This document shows, piece after piece, positions 47,011 to 55,602 of a stretch of 64,000 nucleotides of DNA (position 1 is the first letter of the stretch; every line of letters starts with the position of its first letter). A model generated the notes under the pieces. The model was not told the origin of the DNA. It saw only the letters and a list, made by a program, of their open reading frames with translations, and made no database searches. A program made the position numbers and the translations under genes. This DNA comes from Brevundimonas bullata (GTDB lineage: Bacteria; Pseudomonadota; Alphaproteobacteria; Caulobacterales; Caulobacteraceae). The stretch covers positions 558,001 to 622,000 of the forward strand of contig NZ_JACHLM010000001.1 in assembly GCF_014207965.1 (NCBI RefSeq), read 5' to 3'.

Positions 47011-48537
47011 TCAGTCGACCCAGTCCTTCTTCAGCGTGCGCGAGGCCCCGAACAGCAGCATGGCCGCCAGCACATAGAAGCCCATGCCGGTGTAGATAGC
47101 CCACCGCAGGCTCTCCTCGCCAAAGCGCGGGGCCAGCAGGTCGCTCATCCAGCCGAAGTAGTAGAAGCCGACCGCGATCCCCAACAGGTTGTTGATCAAC
47201 AGGAACAGGGCCGAGGCGGTCGAACGCATGGCCGCCGGCACCAGATGCTGGACCGCCGCCGTGATCGGCCCCAGCCAGGCCAGGTTCAGCCCCGTGGGCA
47301 GCAGGAAGATCAGGAAGGCCAGCACCAGTTGCTGGGCGTGGCTGCCGCCGCCCGGCAGGACCAGGCCGATCAGCCAGGGCGAGTTCATCGCCAGGATGAA
47401 ACAGGGCGCCGAGATCAGGAAGGCCACGGCCGGCACCATCGGATAGGCGCCCTTGCCCTTCCTCGACAGCTTGTCGGCGATCATGCCGCCCATCCAGATG
47501 CCCAGGATGCCGCCGATCAGGGCGATGCCGGCGTAATAGACGCTGGTCTGCGCCAGGGTCAGGTCAAAGCTGCGCATGAAAAAGAGCGGCAGCCAGCCGG
47601 CCACGCCGTAGCCGCAGACCGAGGACGAGGCCGCGCCCAGGGCCAGCAGCCAGAAGCTGCGCTTCCTGATGACGACCGTGGCTGTCCGCCGCGCGATCAT
47701 CAGGGAAATCCCGATCACCACGCCCAGCAGGCCGCCGAACGCAAAGACCAGCGGGTTGCCCAGCGACAGCCCGGCGAACTGGATCAGAGCCGCCAGCACC
47801 AGGGCGCCGCCGCCGATGCCCAACATGATCTGGGCGGCCAGTTTGCCGGGGCGGTCCGTGCCGACGGGCGCCGCTTCCAGCGCCGCGACCTGGGCGGCGG
47901 TCTTGACCGCGTCCGTCCCGCCGCGCTTGGGATCACGCACCGTCAACCGCAGCAGGGGCGCGACCAGCACGCCCAGCAGGCCGACCACGATGAAGGCGGT
48001 GCGCCAGCCATAGGTCGCCGCCAGAAGGCCGCCGACCAGGGTCCCCGCCGCCATGCCCAAAGGAATGCCGAAGGCGAAAGCCGCCATGGCGCGCGCGCGC
48101 TGGTGCGGCGGGAAATAGTCGGCGATCAGCGAATAGGCCGGCGCCACGCCGCCCGCCTCCCCAATCCCAACGCCCATGCGGCACAGGAACAACTGGGTGA
48201 AGGAGCCCGCTACGCCGCACAGGGCGGTGAAGCCCGACCAGACCGCCAGGGCCCCGGTCATGATCCAGACCCGGCTGAACCGGTCGGCCATCCAGGCCAG
48301 GGGAATGGCCAGGGTCGAATAGACCGAGGCGAAGGCTATGCCGCCCAGCAGGCCGAACTGGCTATCCGACATGCCGAACTCTTCCTTCAACGGCGCCGCC
48401 AGGATGCCGATGATCTGCCGATCCAGGAAGTTCAGCATGTAGATCAGGATCAACACCGCCAGCACATAGTAGCGGTAGCGGGGCGACATGGCCGCCTCGA
48501 CGGCCTCCTTGGGCGCTGCGGCCTCGGACGTGGTCAT
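47011..48537 (-). CDS. MFS transporter (Spinster-like)
   Basis: A 508-residue inner-membrane transporter with about 12 hydrophobic helices. The first reads YYVLAVLILIYMLNFLDRQIIGIL, whose NFLDRQ pattern is typical of the Spinster/organic-anion branch. The loop 2-3 signature PLAWMADRFSRVWIM and the repeat GGMIADKLSRKGKG are present. A long segment at 215-235 divides the halves. It lies next to a TonB-dependent receptor on the same strand, with a strong terminator in between. An uptake pair for a shared substrate is plausible, but the substrate cannot be named. Confidence 0.9.
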   Translation of the reverse strand: MTTSEAAAPKEAVEAAMSPRYRYYVLAVLILIYMLNFLDRQIIGILAAPLKEEFGMSDSQFGLLGGIAFASVYSTLAIPLAWMADRFSRVWIMTGALAVWSGFTALCGVAGSFTQLFLCRMGVGIGEAGGVAPAYSLIADYFPPHQRARAMAAFAFGIPLGMAAGTLVGGLLAATYGWRTAFIVVGLLGVLVAPLLRLTVRDPKRGGTDAVKTAAQVAALEAAPVGTDRPGKLAAQIMLGIGGGALVLAALIQFAGLSLGNPLVFAFGGLLGVVIGISLMIARRTATVVIRKRSFWLLALGAASSSVCGYGVAGWLPLFFMRSFDLTLAQTSVYYAGIALIGGILGIWMGGMIADKLSRKGKGAYPMVPAVAFLISAPCFILAMNSPWLIGLVLPGGGSHAQQLVLAFLIFLLPTGLNLAWLGPITAAVQHLVPAAMRSTASALFLLINNLLGIAVGFYYFGWMSDLLAPRFGEESLRWAIYTGMGFYVLAAMLLFGASRTLKKDWVD

Positions 48538-48610
48538 GGCGTTGCCCCCTCAGGCTTGGTTCTTGGTCTTCTTTGAGAACGACGGTAGCGGCGTCGTCGG
48601 GCGGCGCCAA

Positions 48611-48648
48611 AAGAAAAAAGGGCGGCGGTTCAGGCTGAACCGCCGCCC
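48611..48648 (-). terminator. Rho-independent terminator of the TonB receptor gene
   Basis: GGGCGGCGGTTCA (48620-48632), loop GGC, TGAACCGCCGCCC (48636-48648): a perfect 13-bp stem, followed on the minus strand by TTTTTTCTTTT. It separates the receptor from the MFS gene. Confidence 0.9.
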
Positions 48649-48686
48649 GCGATCAGAGGATCAGGCGTTCAGGAGAAATATCCCGA

Positions 48687-50894
48687 TCAGAACTTGTACT
48701 GCAGCGACGCCGTGACCGTGCGCGGCGGGCCGTAGTAGCCGATCAGCGAGTTGTTGTAGGCGGCGCCGGCGAAGTTGTAGCCGCCGACGCGATACTCTTC
48801 GTCGGTCAGGTTCTTGCCATAGACGCCGACCGTCCAGGTGCGGCTCGGGTCGGTCCAGACCGCCGACAGGTCGACCAGGGCGAAGGCGTCCTGATCCAGC
48901 ACGGGGTTGGGGAACTCGAACTGGCTGTAGTCGTCGCGATAGCTGACCGAGGGGGTCACCGCCAGCGAACCGCCGGCCACGTCGCCGCGCCAGGTCAGGC
49001 CCAGATAGCCCGTCCATTTCGGCGCGTTCTGCAGCACGACCTGGCTCGAGATATCCTCGTACTTCTGGGTCGTCAGGTTGTAGCGCAGGAACTCTTCGAA
49101 CTTGGAGTCGAGGTAGCCGATCGCGACATTGGCCGTCAGGCTGTCGGTCAGGACGACCGAGCCTTCGAATTCCGCGCCGAAGAACTTCGACGAGCCGACG
49201 TTGTCGACGAAGCTGGCGATGCCGCCCACGGCCGGAACCTGGGTGGTGACCTGCTGATCAGTGTAGTCGTTGTAGAAGATGGCCGACGAGAAGCTCAGGC
49301 GACGGTCGAAGGCCGACCCCTTCAGGCCGATCTCGTAGGAATCAACCATTTCAGGCTGATAGCCGTTGACCGTATTCGGCGTCAGGATGGCGTCGCCGCG
49401 CATGTCGAAGCCGCCCGACTTGAAGCCCTTCGAATAGGAGGCGTAGCCGGTCAGGCGGTCCGAGAAGTCATAGGACAGCGAGGCCTTGGGCGTGAACTGG
49501 TCGAAGGTGTTGGAGCGGGTGTAGTCGGTGCGCAGCAGAATGGGGTTGCGCGCCGCGCCGCCCAACAGCGGGCTGCGCGCCGCGCCCAGGTAGTTGGCGC
49601 GGAAGACGTGGCCGGTCTTGTCATCCATCGTGTAGCGGGCGCCCAGGCCCAGATGCAGACGATCCGTCAGGTCCAGGTTCACATCGGTGAACAGGGCGAT
49701 GCTGGTCGTCTTCACATAGCCGGCGGTGCCGATGACGATGCCGAAGTTCTGGGCGATGGTGTCGAAGGCGCCCGAGGCGGTGCCGTCCAGATAGAAGAGG
49801 CCGGCCACGCCCTGAATCCGGTCGGTGCTGAACAGCGCCTGGAATTCCTGGGTGAACTGGTGGTCGCCATAGATGGCCGGCACGTCCAGCGTCGGCGCCG
49901 GGGTGTTGTCGAAGTCGATCAGGGTGTCGGTGTCGCCGGTGCGATAGGCGGTGATCGACTTGAACGACCAGACATCATTGAGGTCGACCTGGGCGGTCAG
50001 CGACACGCCTTCGGTCGTCACCTTGTTGCGGTCGCCGAGGCCGGCATAGGTGTCATAGACGCTGCCGGGGACGCCCGCGCCGGGGCCGACGCCGGCGACT
50101 TCGCGGTGACCGTGACGGGGGTTCGACTTGTCCTCGACCCGGTCATAGGCCAGGCGGAAGAAGGCGTTGTCGTAGGGCTGGAACTCGACGCTGACGCGGC
50201 CGGCCAGAACATCCTTGTCATAGTGTTCGGCGCCGGTGTTCAGGTTCTCGCCGTAGCCGTCGCGGTCATAGCTGGCGATGGCCGCGCCGATGCGCAGCTT
50301 GTCGGTGACCGGCATCGAGCCCTGGGCCATCAGGTCGATCTGGTTGTAGCTGCCGTAGGCGCCGCGCAGCGTCAGTTCCGGCGAATCCGCGTCCAGACGC
50401 GAGGTCACGTACTTGATCGCGCCGCCGACGGTGTTGCGGCCGTACAGCGAACCCTGCGGGCCGCGCAGCACTTCGATGCGCTCGATGTCGAAGATGTCCA
50501 GCACGGCGCCTTGCGGGCGGGCCACATAGACGTCGTCGATGTAGAGGCCGACGCCCGGCTCAAAGCCCCACAGCGGATCCTGTTGGCCGATGCCGCGAAT
50601 GAAGGAGATCAGGGTCGAGTTCGAGCCGCGCGCGATCTGAACCGTGGCGTTCGGGGTCTGCTGCTGCAGGGCGGTGATGTCGGTCGCGCCGGTTTCTTCC
50701 AGACGCTCGGCGCCCAGGGCCGAAACCGAGATCGGCACGTCCTTCAGGGTTTCTTCGCGGCGACGGGCGGTGACGATGACATCATCGACGTTGGAGGCTT
50801 GTGGTTCGGTCGAGGCCTGCTGCGCCACGGCGCTGGCCGAGAGCGCGCCCCAGGCGGCGCCCGCCAGCAAGGCGGTCTTCACGAGTCTGTTCAT
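48687..50894 (-). CDS. TonB-dependent receptor
   Basis: A 735-residue outer-membrane barrel with a signal peptide (MNRLVKTALLAGAAWGALSASAVAQ). The TonB box region is VDDVIVTARRREETLKDVPISVSAL, followed by the plug (RIEVLRGPQGSLYGRNTVGGAIKYV) and beta-barrel (SYDFSDRLTGYASYSKGFKSGG) to the terminal aromatic ASLQYKF. It is likely to import a large or scarce nutrient driven by TonB. It is divergent from a TetR gene, which probably controls it. No siderophore genes are nearby; the ligand is unknown. Confidence 0.94.
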   Translation of the reverse strand: MNRLVKTALLAGAAWGALSASAVAQQASTEPQASNVDDVIVTARRREETLKDVPISVSALGAERLEETGATDITALQQQTPNATVQIARGSNSTLISFIRGIGQQDPLWGFEPGVGLYIDDVYVARPQGAVLDIFDIERIEVLRGPQGSLYGRNTVGGAIKYVTSRLDADSPELTLRGAYGSYNQIDLMAQGSMPVTDKLRIGAAIASYDRDGYGENLNTGAEHYDKDVLAGRVSVEFQPYDNAFFRLAYDRVEDKSNPRHGHREVAGVGPGAGVPGSVYDTYAGLGDRNKVTTEGVSLTAQVDLNDVWSFKSITAYRTGDTDTLIDFDNTPAPTLDVPAIYGDHQFTQEFQALFSTDRIQGVAGLFYLDGTASGAFDTIAQNFGIVIGTAGYVKTTSIALFTDVNLDLTDRLHLGLGARYTMDDKTGHVFRANYLGAARSPLLGGAARNPILLRTDYTRSNTFDQFTPKASLSYDFSDRLTGYASYSKGFKSGGFDMRGDAILTPNTVNGYQPEMVDSYEIGLKGSAFDRRLSFSSAIFYNDYTDQQVTTQVPAVGGIASFVDNVGSSKFFGAEFEGSVVLTDSLTANVAIGYLDSKFEEFLRYNLTTQKYEDISSQVVLQNAPKWTGYLGLTWRGDVAGGSLAVTPSVSYRDDYSQFEFPNPVLDQDAFALVDLSAVWTDPSRTWTVGVYGKNLTDEEYRVGGYNFAGAAYNNSLIGYYGPPRTVTASLQYKF

Positions 50895-50926
50895 TTGGAT
50901 CCCAATCTCTGTTTCCAGCCCAATCG

Positions 50927-50943
50927 ACGCTTTTATTCAGCGT
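50927..50943. promoter_or_regulatory. candidate operator of the TetR-type regulator
   Basis: ACGCT, 7 bp, AGCGT lies 33 bp upstream of the TonB receptor ATG, in the 266-bp gap shared with the divergent TetR gene. The half-sites are short, so this is tentative. Confidence 0.25.
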
Positions 50944-51160
50944 TCAATGATTTTCATGGAAGGTGCCGATCTTTCACCGGTCTGTCAAACGGCCACGCTA
51001 AAGACCGCCGCAAATCCGCCGCGCCTGTGGCGCCGTTGCACTGAAGGTCGAACCGCGCCCGGGCCTGATGCACGGCGTCAGGCGCCCGGATGGATGCTGG
51101 AGCGAATATCTGCGCTCAGGGGCGTTCGCATCTGAACCGGTTTCGCTCTAGCTTGCGCGC

Positions 51161-51892
51161 ATGAAAGCCGACGACGACCTCGCCCCGACCCTGCCGCCCG
51201 CCGTCCCCGCGCCGGCCCGACGCGGCCGGCCGAAGAAGACCAAGACCGCCGCCGCCGGCGAGACGCGCGACGCCATTCTGAACGCCGCCGAGGACCTGTT
51301 CTCCAAACACGGCTTCTACGGCGTCACCATCCGCGAGGTGGCGCGCGAGGCGGGCGTCGATACGGCCCTGGTCCACTATTACTTCGGGGCCAAGAAGGAG
51401 TTGTTCGACGCCGTCTTCATCCGTCGCGCCGAAGTCTGGAACAGCGAACGCGTCGCCGCCGTCGACCGCTACGCCGAGGCCGCCGGCGACGCCATGACCC
51501 TGGAGGGCCTGTTCGAGGCCTTCCTGCGCCCGCCCTTCCAGTGGTCGCTGAAGGGCGGACCCGGCTGGAAACACTACGCCGCCCTGGTGGCCCAGACCAA
51601 CGCCAATCCGGCCTTTGGAGGCGAGACCATGGCTCGCTATTTCGACCCGGCCATTCGCCGCCTGCTGGAGCTGGTCAAACGCATCCATCCCGAGGCCCGA
51701 GACCAGGACCTCTACTGGGCCTGGCACAACCTGTCGGGCGCCCTGACCCTGACGCTGGGCGAGACCGGGCGTCTGGACCGCCTGTCGGGCGGCCTGTGCA
51801 AATCCGGCGATCTGGACAGCGCCTGCGACTACATGGTGCGTTTCGCCGCCGCCGGCTTCCGCGCCGTCTGCGGTCCGAAGTCGAACGCTTGA
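51161..51892 (+). CDS. TetR/AcrR family transcriptional regulator
   Basis: A 243-residue dimeric repressor. A Pro/Ala/Arg-rich N-terminus (RRGRPKKTKTA) precedes the helix-turn-helix domain: ETRDAILNAAEDLFSKHGFY, then VTIREVAREAGVDTALVHYYFGAKKELFDA. The C-terminal ligand-binding half contains RRLLELVKRIHPEARDQDLYWAWHNLSGAL, like the CerR/TetR_C_36 group. It is divergent from the TonB receptor gene, its probable target. Its stop overlaps the start of the LytTR gene (TGATG). Confidence 0.9.
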   Translation: MKADDDLAPTLPPAVPAPARRGRPKKTKTAAAGETRDAILNAAEDLFSKHGFYGVTIREVAREAGVDTALVHYYFGAKKELFDAVFIRRAEVWNSERVAAVDRYAEAAGDAMTLEGLFEAFLRPPFQWSLKGGPGWKHYAALVAQTNANPAFGGETMARYFDPAIRRLLELVKRIHPEARDQDLYWAWHNLSGALTLTLGETGRLDRLSGGLCKSGDLDSACDYMVRFAAAGFRAVCGPKSNA

Positions 51893-52656
51893 TGCCGCTG
51901 ACCGGTCTGCTCAAGGGCAAGGGGCGCGATGTCGTGCGCGGCCTGATCGTCGCCTTCGTCGCCGGCGCCTTTCTGGCCTTCAGCGGGGCCTTCGGCTCAG
52001 GCGGCACCCCCATGGGCCAGAGGCTGATCTACTGGATTTCCATGCTGGTTCTGGGCGGTCTCTGGGGCCACGTGTGCGGCGCCCTGATCACGCGCTTCAT
52101 CGACGCCGACGCGAGGCCCTGGGCGACCGCAGCGATCCTGACGGCGGTCATCACCGGTCCCTTGACCGTCGGCGTCTGGGCCGCGACCGGCCTGTTCTTC
52201 TACCAGCGCCTGCTGCCGATCGCGGTACTCGTCAACTTCCTGCCGGCGGTGCTGCTGATCACCGCCGTTCTCAGCGCCCTCAACGTCTTTCTGGGTCGAG
52301 AAACGCCCGTCGAGACCCACGCCGCCGCCCCCGGGGCCGCCCCCGCCCGCTTTCTGGAGCGCCTGCCGCCCCGGCTGCGCGGCGCCCGTCTGATCGCCGT
52401 CCAAGCCGAGGACCACTACCTGCGCCTGCACACCGATCGCGGCTCGGACCTGATCCTGATGCGCCTGTCCGACGCCCTGGCCGAGCTGGAAGGGTTGGAG
52501 GGCGCCCAGACCCATCGCAGCTGGTGGGTGGCCAGGGACGCCGTCGCCGCCGTCGCCCGCGGCGACGGTCGCGCAGCCCTGACACTGGACGGCGGCGCCG
52601 TGGCTCCCGTCAGTCGCCGCTACGCCAAGGCGCTGCGTGAGGCGGGGTGGTGGTGA
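51892..52656 (+). CDS. LytTR-domain membrane-bound transcriptional regulator
   Basis: A 254-residue protein with about four N-terminal transmembrane helices at about 15-35, 43-65, 78-100 and 106-128. A LytTR DNA-binding domain follows at about 150-250 (LRGARLIAVQAEDHYLRLHTDRG, THRSWWVARDAVAAV, SRRYAKALREAGW). Such architectures sense something at the membrane and bind DNA directly, without phosphorylation. It is translationally coupled to the TetR gene, so the pair may co-regulate the adjacent receptor. Function inferred from domains only. Confidence 0.85.
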   Translation: MPLTGLLKGKGRDVVRGLIVAFVAGAFLAFSGAFGSGGTPMGQRLIYWISMLVLGGLWGHVCGALITRFIDADARPWATAAILTAVITGPLTVGVWAATGLFFYQRLLPIAVLVNFLPAVLLITAVLSALNVFLGRETPVETHAAAPGAAPARFLERLPPRLRGARLIAVQAEDHYLRLHTDRGSDLILMRLSDALAELEGLEGAQTHRSWWVARDAVAAVARGDGRAALTLDGGAVAPVSRRYAKALREAGWW

Positions 52657-52671
52657 TCCCCTTTCGACGCC

Positions 52672-52787
52672 GTCACCCCGGACGCCGATAGGCGATCCGG
52701 GGCCCAGGCGGCTGCGCGAGTGCAGCGACCGACCGGGGCCCCGCAACCGCCTGGGTCCCGGGTTCCGCTGCGCGGCCCCGGGATGAC
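52672..52787. repeat. paired-hairpin palindromic repeat (REP/BIME-like)
   Basis: Two oppositely oriented halves: 52672-52711 starting GTCACCCCGGA and ending CCCAGGCGG, and 52747-52787 starting CCGCCTGGG and ending CCCCGGGATGAC. They are imperfect inverted repeats of each other, and each also folds on itself (CCCCGGA with TCCGGGG; CCCGGG with CCCCGGG). It lies between the convergent LytTR and carotenoid oxygenase genes and may end both transcripts. GTCA(C/T)CCCGG resembles the ends of the element near 57.45 kb. Confidence 0.75.
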
Positions 52788-52804
52788 AGCTGAGGGCGCA
52801 GGGC

Positions 52805-54268
52805 TCACACCCAGTTCCCATGAAACGCCGCCGGCAGGGCCACGTCGGCGCGCCAGGTGGCGACGGGGCCGTCCTCGACGTGCATCAGGTCCAGGACGTG
52901 CAGTTCGCTGACCCCCGCCTTCAGGTTGATGGTCGGGCCGACCAGCCAGGCGTCGGCCTCGTGCACGCTGCCGGGCTTGGGCACATAGACCATCTCGTCG
53001 GTCACATGGCCGGGGCCGAAGTCAAAGGACCGCGTGCGGCCTGAGCGCCAGTCGGTGACGGCCACCGCCGAGGCCAGGGGCCGGTCGGCGCGCTCGCCCG
53101 TGGTGTGCAGGCTGAAACGGCGCGCCAGACCAGCGCGGCGCGGGTCGCTGCGCGGGAACTCGCCGACCACGCCGGTCCGTTCCAGCCGCCCGCGCCCGTT
53201 CGGCTCCAGCACCACCATGGCCAGTTCGGCGGGATCGTGGCCGAGCGGCACGCCGTTCAGCACCTCGTGGGCGCCGCGCGCGGCGAAATCCATGTCCTTG
53301 TGGGCGCACAGATCGAAGCGGATCGTCCCGTCCGCCTCCTCCCAGGCGTCGCCGACATGGAAGAAGCCGAAGGGCGGCAGGTCGTAGATCCGGCGCTTCG
53401 TCAGGTCCGCCTTTTCGATCACCAGCACCTGGGTCCCCGCCTCGGGCGTCCACGCAAACGCCGCTGACATCGGCATGACGTTGCGCGCATGCACCCAGGG
53501 CTGCAGCACGATCACCAGATGCCGGGCCGTGGCGCTGAAGTCGTGGATGTAGCTGGCGCGCGGCAGGGGGACGAGTTCGGCGTCCTCCAGCGTCCCGTCC
53601 GCCGCCAGACGCCAGACCATGGCCTGCTTGCCGCCCACGCCCAGGTTCCAGATGCGGCCGTCCGGCTCGATGCGCGGGTGGGCCAGGAAGGGCATGTTCT
53701 TCAGATCGGGCCGCAGGGTCACGAACGCCTCGGTCGCCAGGGTCTCGGGGTCCATGGCCAGGGGCGAGCCCGCCTCCCACAGCGCCCACAGCTTGCCGCC
53801 GACCTTGTGCACCGAGGTGTTGGCCGGGCTGGCGTCGTCGGCCGAGCCGATCCGGGCGCGCGGGTCGGCGATCGTGCCGAAGCCCGGCATCAGCATGGCC
53901 CCGACCTCGGCCTCCTGTCGCCGCTTGGGGGTGTCGGCGAAGCGGGCGGCGAGCGTCGCCTGACCATCCTCGACCCGCCAGCGGCGGATCAGGCCGTCGC
54001 CGTCGAACCAGTGCTGCGACGCGCCGCCGGGACGACGGAACTTGGCTGGCCCGTTGCGGTAAAGGCTGCCGGCCAGCCCGGCGGGCGCCCGACCGTGAAC
54101 CAGCGTCAAGGCGCGCGGGGCCACGTCGCCCTCGACGTCGGCGGTGGCCAGCGCCCAGTCGGCGCTCGCCGCCATGGCCTGGGCGGCATAGGCCCGATCA
54201 GGGGTCAGGACGCGGGCGGCCGCGAGGGCGGCGGCGCCCATGAACAGGGTGCGGCGGGTCGGGGTCAT
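52805..54268 (-). CDS. carotenoid oxygenase family protein (Tat-exported)
   Basis: A 487-residue seven-bladed propeller dioxygenase that cleaves a conjugated double bond of a carotenoid or stilbenoid. It has a Tat-like signal TRRTLFMGAAALAAARVL. The four iron ligands are visible in LAHPRIEPDG, YIHDFSATARH, FFHVGDAWEE and the C-terminal AAFHGNWV (His483). SLYRNGPAKF is a family hallmark. Export to the periplasm is unusual for this family. It follows the DUF2141 gene by 24 bp. Confidence 0.9.
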   Translation of the reverse strand: MTPTRRTLFMGAAALAAARVLTPDRAYAAQAMAASADWALATADVEGDVAPRALTLVHGRAPAGLAGSLYRNGPAKFRRPGGASQHWFDGDGLIRRWRVEDGQATLAARFADTPKRRQEAEVGAMLMPGFGTIADPRARIGSADDASPANTSVHKVGGKLWALWEAGSPLAMDPETLATEAFVTLRPDLKNMPFLAHPRIEPDGRIWNLGVGGKQAMVWRLAADGTLEDAELVPLPRASYIHDFSATARHLVIVLQPWVHARNVMPMSAAFAWTPEAGTQVLVIEKADLTKRRIYDLPPFGFFHVGDAWEEADGTIRFDLCAHKDMDFAARGAHEVLNGVPLGHDPAELAMVVLEPNGRGRLERTGVVGEFPRSDPRRAGLARRFSLHTTGERADRPLASAVAVTDWRSGRTRSFDFGPGHVTDEMVYVPKPGSVHEADAWLVGPTINLKAGVSELHVLDLMHVEDGPVATWRADVALPAAFHGNWV

Positions 54269-54292
54269 GGCGAGGGCTCCGGACGACTGGGC

Positions 54293-54709
54293 TTAGCGAA
54301 TGCGGATGGTCTGGGCCGTGGCGCCCGCGACCTCGAAGCGGGCGCGGTCCCACTTGGCCGGCCCCATGTTGCCGACCGCATTGTTGGAGAAGGCGAAGGG
54401 CTCGCTCGGCATGCCGAAGGGATTGACGTCCATCTTGCCGTTGCCGTTGACGTCGTGGACGGCCTTCATGCCGTAGGTCCCGGCGGGCAGGTCGAACACG
54501 GCCTCGCGCTGGCCCGCCGCCACATCGACCTGCGCCACGCGCGTCGGCTGTCCGCCCTCATAGGCGGCCTCGCTGTCATAGAGAGCGACCAGGACCGCGC
54601 CCGTCTCGGCACCGGTTTCGAAAGTCAGGGTCAGGCGGTTGTCGGCGGATTGGGCATAAGCCGGAGCGGCGAAGACCAGGACGGCGGCGATGGCGAGAGA
54701 GCGGATCAT
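54293..54709 (-). CDS. DUF2141 family exported protein
   Basis: A 138-residue protein with a Sec signal (MIRSLAIAAVLVFAAPAYA). The DUF2141 core is LTFETGAETGAVLVALYDSE, FDLPAGTYGMKAVHDVNGNGKMDVN and PFGMPSEPFAFSNNAVG. The DVNGNGKMD stretch looks like a calcium-binding loop. The ATG has AAAGGACCTCTC upstream; a 47-codon extension upstream is spurious. It is first in a two-gene operon with the carotenoid oxygenase. Confidence 0.87.
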   Translation of the reverse strand: MIRSLAIAAVLVFAAPAYAQSADNRLTLTFETGAETGAVLVALYDSEAAYEGGQPTRVAQVDVAAGQREAVFDLPAGTYGMKAVHDVNGNGKMDVNPFGMPSEPFAFSNNAVGNMGPAKWDRARFEVAGATAQTIRIR

Positions 54710-54918
54710 GAGAGGTCCTTTCGGGGACGGCTGAAGAAGTCGCCGCCTTCCTCCCCCGCCCTGGCTCAGCTCGCCAGCGACCTTGCGTCCGCGACCGCCG
54801 CGCCTTCGCCAACGACCACCGCCGACCGTTCGCGAAGCGCCAGTGAACACCTGCCGCGTCGCCCTGCGTCAGCGGTCCGGCTTGCCCCTCGAGCCTCATA
54901 GCCGTAAGTCGCAGAACC

Positions 54919-55602
54919 ATGACCCAGACCGCCGCCGCAAGCGCCCCGCTGATCTGCCCCTCCATCCTCGCCAGCGACTTCGCCAAGCTGGGCGAAGAGG
55001 TCCGCGCGCTGGAGGCCGCGGGCGCCGACTGGATCCACGTCGACGTCATGGACGGGCACTTCGTGCCCAACCTGACCATCGGCCCGGACGTGGTGAAGGC
55101 CCTGCGCCCCCACACCCGCCTTCCGTTCGACGTCCACCTGATGGTGGCTCCGGTCGACAACTGGCTGGAGGCCTACCGCGCGGCCGGCGCCGACATACTG
55201 AGCGTCCATCCCGAAAGCGGCCCGCACGTCCACCGTACGCTCGGCCAGATCCGCCAGCTGGGCGCCAAGGCCGGTCTGGTCTTCAACCCGGCCACGCCGC
55301 TGAGCGTGCTGGAAGAGGCCGTCGACCTGGTCGACCTGGTGCTGATCATGTCGGTCAATCCCGGCTTCGGCGGTCAGAAATTCATCGAGTCCTCGCTGAA
55401 GAAGATCGAGCGCGCCCGCGCCATCCTCGACCGCGCCGGCTCCAAGGCCCACCTGCAGGTGGACGGCGGCGTGGTCGCCGCCAACGCCGGGGCCTGCCTG
55501 TCCGCCGGGGCCGACGCCCTGGTCGCGGGCTCCTTCGTCTTCAAGGGCGGGCCGGACGCCTACGCCGCCAACATCCAGGCCCTGAAGGCCGCCGCCGCGT
55601 GA
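54919..55602 (+). CDS. rpe: ribulose-phosphate 3-epimerase
   Basis: A 227-residue TIM-barrel enzyme linking ribulose-5- and xylulose-5-phosphate in the pentose-phosphate pathway. [24 protein letters not shown] is followed by the metal site [50 protein letters not shown] and [11 protein letters not shown]. Its stop overlaps the GTG start of the heparinase-like gene, so the two are coupled. Confidence 0.96.
   Translation: MTQTAAASAPLICPSILASDFAKLGEEVRALEAAGADWIHVDVMDGHFVPNLTIGPDVVKALRPHTRLPFDVHLMVAPVDNWLEAYRAAGADILSVHPESGPHVHRTLGQIRQLGAKAGLVFNPATPLSVLEEAVDLVDLVLIMSVNPGFGGQKFIESSLKKIERARAILDRAGSKAHLQVDGGVVAANAGACLSAGADALVAGSFVFKGGPDAYAANIQALKAAAA

Noticed and set aside
54783..55598. N-terminal extension of the heparinase-like protein through rpe
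   Set aside because: The frame is open for 272 more codons but crosses rpe. The GTG at 55599, overlapping the rpe stop, gives the expected start.
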